NCBI GenBank assembly: GCA_002700365.1
Contig: PADB01000009.1
Location: 62,001 to 126,000 of the forward strand
Source: Kordiimonas sp.
GTDB lineage: Bacteria > Pseudomonadota > Alphaproteobacteria > Sphingomonadales > Emcibacteraceae
Direction: 5' to 3'
DNA length: 64,000 bases
The translations under genes and the position numbers were made by a program. The notes beneath the pieces are model-generated. The model saw only the letters and a program-made list of their open reading frames with translations, did no database searches and had not been told where the DNA came from. Positions 59,067-64,000 of the stretch are shown one piece after another (within the stretch, counting starts at the first letter, position 1; each line of letters opens with the position of its first letter).

Positions 59067-59543
59067 ATGATAGTAGATAAAGTCCCAATGACCCTCGCGG
59101 GGTTTACTGCCCTGGAGGCAGAATTAAAGCAGCTTAAACATGTGGACCGCCAAGAAGTTATTCAGGCTATTGAAGAGGCCCGTGCACATGGTGATTTGTC
59201 CGAAAACGCCGAATATCATGCGGCAAAAGAACGTCAGGGCATGATCGAAGCCCGCATTCAGGAATTGGAAGACAAAACCTCACGTGCTGACATTATCGAC
59301 CCGACAACACTGGACGGATCGACCGTAATGTTTGCGACGACAGTCACGCTAGCCGATGAAGATGACCAAGAAGTCCGCTATCAGATCGTTGGTATTGAAG
59401 AAGCTGATGTCAAAGCTGGCAAAATTTCCAACAGCTCCCCTCTTGGTCGCGCACTCATTGGCCGCAAAGTGGGCGATGAAGTGGAAGTTAAAACGCCAAG
59501 CGGCGAAAAATATTATGAGATCATCAAAATCGAATGCATCTAG
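59067..59543 (+). CDS. greA: Transcription elongation factor GreA
   Basis: Secondary-channel factor that stimulates RNA cleavage by back-tracked RNA polymerase. The 158 residues show the N-terminal coiled coil ([36 protein letters not shown], with the acidic tip Asp/Glu pair) and the C-terminal FKBP-like domain ([16 protein letters not shown]). Length is normal. It sits after carB, as in many alphaproteobacteria, and ends in a strong terminator. Confidence 0.98.
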   Translation: MIVDKVPMTLAGFTALEAELKQLKHVDRQEVIQAIEEARAHGDLSENAEYHAAKERQGMIEARIQELEDKTSRADIIDPTTLDGSTVMFATTVTLADEDDQEVRYQIVGIEEADVKAGKISNSSPLGRALIGRKVGDEVEVKTPSGEKYYEIIKIECI

Positions 59544-59590
59544 GGCCTCGTGCATAACCCCTACTGCATATCACATCATCATGATCTTTC

Positions 59591-59616
59591 AGGCCACCCC
59601 ATGGGTGGCCTTTTTT
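59591..59616 (+). terminator. Rho-independent terminator after greA
   Basis: Stem AGGCCACCC / GGGTGGCCT with a short loop followed by TTTTTT, 48 bp after the greA stop. Confidence 0.92.
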
Positions 59617-59691
59617 ATGCTAACCTGCTAGCGTCACACCACAAAGCCAATAAAAAATATATAAACCCACATTCAATATAGGACAGACATC

Positions 59692-60126
59692 ATGGATCTC
59701 ACATTTGGACAATCAGAAATTTTTGCGCCGGCCGTTGTTGTTGCCGCTCTATATTTTGTGACGCTGATACGCCTCATGTCAAAGCGGATCCCCGCCATTA
59801 ATGCCGCAAAACTGCAACCGGATGAGCTAAAAACCAGTAGTTACCGCCAACAGCTTGCCGCTAACGTAGACGTTCCGGCGCAACACCTGACCAACCTCAC
59901 AGAATTCCCGCCGCTCTTCCTGATATTGGCTGTAATGTTTTATGTCACGGGTAACGTTGATGATACCGTCATGTGGATGGCATGGGGATATGCCGGGCTA
60001 CGTATCATTCACAGTGCCATACATTTAGGCTACAACAATCCCATGCACCGTGCCATCGTCTACCTGCTGTCCATGGTGATACTGTTGGCACTATGGATCA
60101 AATTTGCACTGGATGTAGTATTTTAA
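59692..60126 (+). CDS. MAPEG-family membrane protein
   Basis: A 144-residue inner-membrane protein with four hydrophobic helices (about 12-28, 78-95, 98-113 and 122-142). The pattern AANVDVPAQHLTNLTEFPPLF matches the MAPEG family (membrane-associated proteins in eicosanoid and glutathione metabolism), in which N...E residues after helix 1 contact glutathione. Bacterial members are generally uncharacterised, so enzyme activity is not claimed. Monocistronic, between two terminators. Confidence 0.85.
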   Translation: MDLTFGQSEIFAPAVVVAALYFVTLIRLMSKRIPAINAAKLQPDELKTSSYRQQLAANVDVPAQHLTNLTEFPPLFLILAVMFYVTGNVDDTVMWMAWGYAGLRIIHSAIHLGYNNPMHRAIVYLLSMVILLALWIKFALDVVF

Positions 60127-60181
60127 TTTTCACAATCTTGATCGCATAATACGCCGCCACAAGGCGTCACTTATAAATACA

Positions 60182-60210
60182 AAAACCCGGCACCATAACG
60201 CCGGGTTTTT
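60182..60210. terminator. Bidirectional terminator between MAPEG and Lrp-family genes
   Basis: Stem AAAACCCGGC / GCCGGGTTTT around an eight-base loop, between two convergent genes, with A and T tails for both strands. Confidence 0.9.
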
Positions 60211-60276
60211 TATACTTTCACCGTGAAGATCTGTTTCTTTGAATTATTGTCCGCTGTGGATTATTTTCCACTACGC

Positions 60277-60762
60277 CTAAAGGTTTGCGCCCATATCTAA
60301 CGGCACACCATGTTCATTTTTGCTGGTTCGAATGGTCAGGGATGTTTTAACATTGGCAACATTAGGAGCGGGTGTCAGCTGCGTTGTCAGAAAATGCTGA
60401 AATTGCGACAAATCTTTTGCGACAATTTTCAAAATAAAATCAATTTCACCATTCAGCATATAAGCTTCGCGCACCAAAGGCCAACTGGCCACCAACTCTT
60501 CAAAAGACTGCAAATCATTTTCTGCCTGACTGTGCAACCCCACCATCGCAAACACCGTCAAGCTATACCCCAATGCTTCGGCATTTAAATCCGCGTGATA
60601 ACCACGAATATAGCCATCCTCTTCCAACGCCCGCACACGACGCAAACATGGTGGTGCGGTAATGCCAGACTTTTCCGCCAATTGGACGTTTGTAATACGG
60701 CCATCGTCCTGAAGATATTTCAGGATACGCCAATCAATTTCGTCAAATTTTACACGATGCAT
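60277..60762 (-). CDS. Lrp/AsnC-family transcriptional regulator
   Basis: DNA-binding regulator that typically responds to an amino acid. The 161 residues begin with a helix-turn-helix (about 8-60, DEIDWRILKYLQDDGRITNVQLAEK, with TAPPCLRRVRALEEDGYIRGY) and continue into the RAM ligand-binding domain (about 65-150, ALGYSLTVFAMVGLHSQ). The target genes and ligand are not indicated by neighbours: MAPEG is convergent and the kinase-like gene divergent. A leftward promoter must lie in 60763-61000. Confidence 0.93.
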   Translation of the reverse strand: MHRVKFDEIDWRILKYLQDDGRITNVQLAEKSGITAPPCLRRVRALEEDGYIRGYHADLNAEALGYSLTVFAMVGLHSQAENDLQSFEELVASWPLVREAYMLNGEIDFILKIVAKDLSQFQHFLTTQLTPAPNVANVKTSLTIRTSKNEHGVPLDMGANL

Positions 60763-61089
60763 GGGTCTCTCACGGTTTATATTTATTATGCCTCTTTGTA
60801 CTTTTAATACAATTCTCTACTATTTTCAGCAATAAAATGACGTTTTTTTATAAGATTATATTAGAACACATCGCAAACAACCATTGCCTGCGAAATCACA
60901 ACAGCCCTATCTTTCCTCTCTGTCCCGTAACGATACAGCATTTACGCAGATGTCAGACAACTGTCCCAACTTAGGTCAGTCTTTAAGTGTATTTTGTATA
61001 GAATCGAAGATTCGAACACTATATACTGTTGCTCAGGATGATCAGGGGCGATCGAATTCGCTCTCTCATTGTTGTAGGGGCGCCGGACG
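60763..61089. other. Divergent intergenic region (Lrp regulator / kinase-like gene)
   Basis: A 327-bp region with no believable gene; a rightward 83-codon frame from 60884 lacks a start signal and overlaps the kinase-like gene. It contains a palindrome made of two GANTC sites at 61001-61013. Confidence 0.6.
61001..61013. promoter_or_regulatory. Palindrome with paired GANTC (CcrM/GcrA-type) sites
   Basis: GAATCGAAGATTC is an inverted repeat with a GANTC at each arm, nested within a wider AGTGT...ACACT pair (60986-60990 and 61016-61020), 77-90 bp before the kinase-like gene. GANTC is the CcrM methylation sequence in alphaproteobacteria. Confidence 0.45.
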
Positions 61090-63369
61090 GTGGACAATCG
61101 TTTCACACAGTTTGATGATAAAATACGGAATTTAATTGAACTGGCTCAGGACAGCTCAAAAGAAAGCCGCACGTTACTTTTTCATCATATATGTGATCTG
61201 TTTTTGCAGGGCCGCGTCCCGAATGCCAAAAGCCAGCGGCGCATGTTACGGGAAATTATGTATGAACTTCTCTCCCGGGTTGATTTAACCGTCCGCCGGG
61301 AAATTGCCGCCCAGATATGTGATATTTCCAATCCCCCTTCAGATCTGGTGCAGGTTTTATCAGAAGACGAAATTGCCGTGGCGGGCCCCCTACTCGACCG
61401 GGCGATTATCCCCGACGAACAGCTCATTTACATTATTCGGCATGGCAGCGAAGCCCACCGCCTGCGCATCAGCCGTCGTTTTGGCCTGTCCCCCATGGTC
61501 AGGGCTGAACTCGAACGGATGGAAAGCAAAACCCAGGCAACCGGTGTGGAAAGCGAAGATGACAGCCCTGCAATGGCACCGGAACTTCTGGACGAACAAA
61601 CCACTGCGGATATTCTGTCAATTATACGCCAACAAGTGACACAGGAACAAAACGACCTGATGAGGCCTGATACATCCACGCATGATGTTGAGCATAAGGT
61701 TCCGCAAGGCGGCCCAAGCCACCCTGAAGGGCAGTCCCCAAAAGGTACGCCCCCCCCCGCTTCAACACATCAATTTCACCGTCCCCTCGCCCGTAGTATT
61801 CAGGAACTGACACAATCAGACCCCACGGGCAACACGGCATCAACAAAAAAAGATCAACAGAAAACGGGCGTCACCGCATCTGAATATGCCCCTCAGACTC
61901 ATACGGCCTCTCGCCAAACACCGCCTGAGGACACACCCCCGTCGTTACACCCCTCTAATGAAAATCGCCGCCCACAACAAACAACAAACACGCAAAAGCC
62001 CACTGCACCGGAAACACCTTCCCACGATCACAAGCCCAAGGTCACATTGGTCGGCGAAGACCCCGGTTTGCAAAAAGACATAAATGCGCGGCTGCATGAT
62101 ATTCAATCCACCTCCCAACAGCAGGCCGATTACGGCCGTGCATCCGCAGATTGGTACTGGGAAGTTAACCGCGCCGGCACCGTCAGCTTTATTTCCGATC
62201 AGGCTTTTGTCCCCTTTGGCCGCCCGCCACAAGCCTTGGTCGGTGAATATTTTGCCGATTTATGCCAAATTGCCGCGACCGAATTATCAGAACACAATCC
62301 CCATGATGGTTTTGATGAACTTTTTGAAAAACGCAGCTCTTTCCGTGACATCCCCTTTACGGTGATTTCTGCAGATGGTCTGGCGTCTTCCTGGTTATTG
62401 AGCGGCGTTGCCGTATTTGATACCCATTCCGGCCGCTTTCGCGGCTTCCGTGGCAGCGCCCGACAGGACCAGATGAAACTGTCCGATGACATCACAGATG
62501 ACACGAATACGCCCCCCGCGCCAGAAGACGCCGCCGCCCGCCAAATGACGATGCCCGCCAATGGCACAGACGGCACTACTCACCCGCTTCATATCCCAGA
62601 AGCAGCAGAAACCGGACATACTGATCACTCTCCACAAGTCGCCGCTCATCAGGCGGTAGAGATGATGCAGCAACTGAGTCACGAATTTCGCACCCCGTTA
62701 AATGCCATTATCGGATTTTCAGAAATGATCGACACAGAAGCGTGGGGGCCCATTAATGACCGCTATCACAAGCAAACCCACAATATCTTGTCTGCAGCCC
62801 ATAATTTGAAAAATGTCGTGAATGACATTCTGGACGCAGCAAAGCTGGATGCACAAATAGAAGAATTACACCCTGAGTCTTTTTCCTTAAAGGCACTGCT
62901 TAAAGACTGTCTACAGACAATAGAGGCCGAGGCACGAGACAGGCGCGTAAGCATAGAAAGTGGTGACAATAATATTGATGTTATCGTTCACAATGACCCG
63001 AAAGCCATTGCCTTTTGCATTACGAAAATGCTAATCGCCTCCATAGAAGGCGCACAGGCGGGGGACAGCATGTCTTTATCTATTTTGGTCAACAGTGATG
63101 GCCATATTAGAATCGAAACTCCCCTTCTCGGCGAAAAAATAACAGATTCAGAACAGGAAAACCTGTTTATCGAACCTGATTTCCTCGACAAAAAAGACAA
63201 TAATAGACCTGCACCGGATATTTTTTCAAAAAAAATTGGCCCCGGTTTCGGGCTAGCCATCGCCAGGAAAATGGCCGAACGTCTTGGCGGCACACTGAAT
63301 GTCGTCAGTCAGGACGGGCTGGTCACTCATCTGGCCCTGCAAATAAGTAACCTGCCAAAAAATCCGTAA
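61090..63369 (+). CDS. Histidine-kinase-like protein with degenerate ATPase domain
   Basis: A soluble 759-residue protein. Residues 1-160 are helical and DUF2336/HEAT-like (RMLREIMYELLSRVDLTVRREIA); 185-340 is a Pro/Thr/Gln-rich disordered linker; about 350-450 resembles a PAS domain (DWYWEVNRAGTVSFI); 520-590 is HisKA with LSHEFRTPLNAIIGF (His531). The C-terminal HATPase-like part keeps the G2 box (GPGFGLAIARKMAERLGG) but has no recognisable N box Asn (KAIAFCITKMLIASIEG) and no D-x-G-x-G G1 box (IRIETPLLGEKI). It starts with GTG. It may be a pseudokinase or a phosphatase/scaffold; target unknown. Confidence 0.85.
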   Translation: MDNRFTQFDDKIRNLIELAQDSSKESRTLLFHHICDLFLQGRVPNAKSQRRMLREIMYELLSRVDLTVRREIAAQICDISNPPSDLVQVLSEDEIAVAGPLLDRAIIPDEQLIYIIRHGSEAHRLRISRRFGLSPMVRAELERMESKTQATGVESEDDSPAMAPELLDEQTTADILSIIRQQVTQEQNDLMRPDTSTHDVEHKVPQGGPSHPEGQSPKGTPPPASTHQFHRPLARSIQELTQSDPTGNTASTKKDQQKTGVTASEYAPQTHTASRQTPPEDTPPSLHPSNENRRPQQTTNTQKPTAPETPSHDHKPKVTLVGEDPGLQKDINARLHDIQSTSQQQADYGRASADWYWEVNRAGTVSFISDQAFVPFGRPPQALVGEYFADLCQIAATELSEHNPHDGFDELFEKRSSFRDIPFTVISADGLASSWLLSGVAVFDTHSGRFRGFRGSARQDQMKLSDDITDDTNTPPAPEDAAARQMTMPANGTDGTTHPLHIPEAAETGHTDHSPQVAAHQAVEMMQQLSHEFRTPLNAIIGFSEMIDTEAWGPINDRYHKQTHNILSAAHNLKNVVNDILDAAKLDAQIEELHPESFSLKALLKDCLQTIEAEARDRRVSIESGDNNIDVIVHNDPKAIAFCITKMLIASIEGAQAGDSMSLSILVNSDGHIRIETPLLGEKITDSEQENLFIEPDFLDKKDNNRPAPDIFSKKIGPGFGLAIARKMAERLGGTLNVVSQDGLVTHLALQISNLPKNP

Positions 63370-63542
63370 CATATTGTTTTTTAATGTGAAACGTAGTAGC
63401 CCCCCTACCGGCCGCGCATACATATATTATCACGCGGCAAATAGATAAAATTTTAATCAAATTCGCCTTTATTTTTAGCAGTATTTTCTCGGCTTTTTAT
63501 GCAATAAACTATTGATATATTTAGATAATTTAGAACAACGGA

Positions 63543-63558
63543 TTAACGTTTTGTTTAC
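63543..63558 (+). promoter_or_regulatory. CtrA-like half-conserved box upstream of the Flp pilin gene
   Basis: TTAACGTTTTGTTTAC has TTAA-N7-TTTAC, one mismatch from the CtrA consensus TTAA-N7-TTAAC, 51 bp before the pilin start. CtrA activates pilA in Caulobacter, so the position is sensible. Confidence 0.35.
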
Positions 63559-63608
63559 ACCTCTCCTGCATATTGTAGCCATCACAACTTGGCAGATGGA
63601 GAAAAACC

Positions 63609-63794
63609 ATGAAAACTCTTATTCATAAATTACGTAAGTCAGAAAAAGGTGCAACTGCGATCGAATACGGTCTGATTGCTGCTCTGGTTGCTGTTGCAGC
63701 TATTGGTTCTATGGGCGCTATTGGTGACGGCGTAGGCGAAGCCTTTACAGACGTTAAGACTGAGCTGGCTAACGAAGGCTTTGACGGTACTTAA
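63609..63794 (+). CDS. Flp family type IVb pilin
   Basis: Major subunit type of tight-adherence (Tad/Flp) pili. The 61-residue prepilin has a short basic leader and a TadV-type cleavage site after Gly14 (KSEKG / ATAIEYGLIA), with the invariant Glu19 (mature position 5) and Tyr20, then a hydrophobic helix (LIAALVAVAAIGSMGAIG). GGAG precedes the ATG. The next gene encodes another TadV-type precursor; the rest of the tad/cpa cluster is presumably beyond the right edge. Confidence 0.96.
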   Translation: MKTLIHKLRKSEKGATAIEYGLIAALVAVAAIGSMGAIGDGVGEAFTDVKTELANEGFDGT

Positions 63795-63824
63795 GATCCG
63801 TTATTGCTAACTTAAACGGCATAC

Positions 63825-63860
63825 ACGCCCCTGTCATGACCGTCATGGCGGGGGCGTTTG
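63825..63860 (+). terminator. Hairpin after the Flp pilin gene (terminator or attenuator)
   Basis: ACGCCCC / GGGGCGT outer stem with an inner CATGA/TCATG pairing, followed only by TTTGT. A leaky terminator would make pilin mRNA more abundant than the downstream genes, as is usual for flp loci. Confidence 0.6.
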
Positions 63861-63898
63861 TCTTCCTGCCCCTACCCTTAAAGTTAAAGGAGACTGAA

Positions 63899-64000
63899 AT
63901 GCGTACCCTCACATACATACGTTTCCTGCAAAACCTGTTGCAACGGGACCTGCGCCATAATCAGACCGGGGCCACCGCGATCGAATATTCCTTGACACTC
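63899..64000 (+). CDS. Second Flp/TadE-like pilin precursor, 3' end outside the window
   Basis: Starts with ATG after a well-placed AAAGGAG and runs off the edge. The 34 visible residues have a longer basic leader than the first pilin and the site QTG / ATAIEYSLTL, cleavage after Gly24, Glu29 being the invariant mature Glu5. It could be a second Flp pilin or a TadE/TadF-type pseudopilin; the cut prevents a choice. Leader length and Ser in place of Gly after the Tyr separate it from the first pilin. Confidence 0.8.
   Translation, partial: MRTLTYIRFLQNLLQRDLRHNQTGATAIEYSLTL

Noticed and set aside
60884-61135. 83-codon frame before the kinase-like gene
   Set aside because: No ribosome-binding site or motif; it overlaps the promoter palindrome and the start of the larger gene.
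1-64000. CRISPR arrays, prophage, insertion sequences
   Set aside because: No regularly spaced repeats, phage structural genes, transposases or integrases were found on either strand.

Overview
The window looks like a stretch of an alphaproteobacterial chromosome of moderate GC content. The evidence is gene order: ymdB-like/yebC/ruvCAB/ybgC/tolQRAB/pal, zapA next to a putative 6S RNA and 5-formyl-THF cyclo-ligase, tkt-gap-pgk-class I aldolase-thiE, and rpoD-dnaG-yqeY divergent from carAB-greA. TonB-dependent receptor, sulfatase, Flp pilin and PEP-CTERM genes, and the moderate GC, would suit a marine Emcibacter/Kordiimonas/Sneathiella-like lineage, but that is only inference. No CRISPR array, prophage, insertion sequence or rRNA operon was seen.

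Layout. 1-9.4 kb (minus strand) is a long compact operon region: ymdB-like phosphoesterase, YebC, Holliday-junction genes ruvCAB, thioesterase ybgC, and the Tol-Pal envelope system. 9.4-10.5 kb carries 5-FCL, a probable 6S RNA, zapA and a coiled-coil gene. 10.8-16.1 kb (plus) is a central-carbon operon (tkt, gap, pgk, class I fba). 16.2-24.4 kb is mixed: a soluble PAS chemoreceptor, thiE, a DUF3775 gene, RNase P RNA, a PilZ protein, AmiD-like amidase, a TerB/DnaJ protein, an MFS exporter and a PEMT-like membrane methyltransferase. 24.6-26.1 kb is a small AT-rich islet with an unknown membrane-anchored protein and a YefM-YoeB toxin-antitoxin pair.

26.3-37.3 kb holds 5-oxoprolinase, a PEP-CTERM protein, a lytic transglycosylase-like lipoprotein and a methionine/one-carbon operon (ArsR-methyltransferase regulator, metF, split metH) behind a perfect 20-bp palindrome. 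37.4-43.1 kb has a hybrid histidine kinase, mlaA, an unknown membrane protein and ettA. 43.3-48.8 kb is a sulfatase locus: formylglycine-generating enzyme, arylsulfatase and a frameshifted TonB-dependent receptor. 49.4-59.6 kb is housekeeping: tRNA-Ile(CAU), rpoD, dnaG, yqeY, carA, carB, greA. 59.7-64 kb has a MAPEG protein, an Lrp regulator, a kinase-like protein with a degenerate ATPase domain, and the start of a Flp-pilus cluster running off the right edge.

No wholly new multi-gene system was proved. The best leads are the AT-rich islet gene, the probable SAH-responsive methionine operon, the degenerate kinase with a palindrome containing two GANTC sites upstream, and a nearly identical FNR-like motif in front of two uncharacterised genes.
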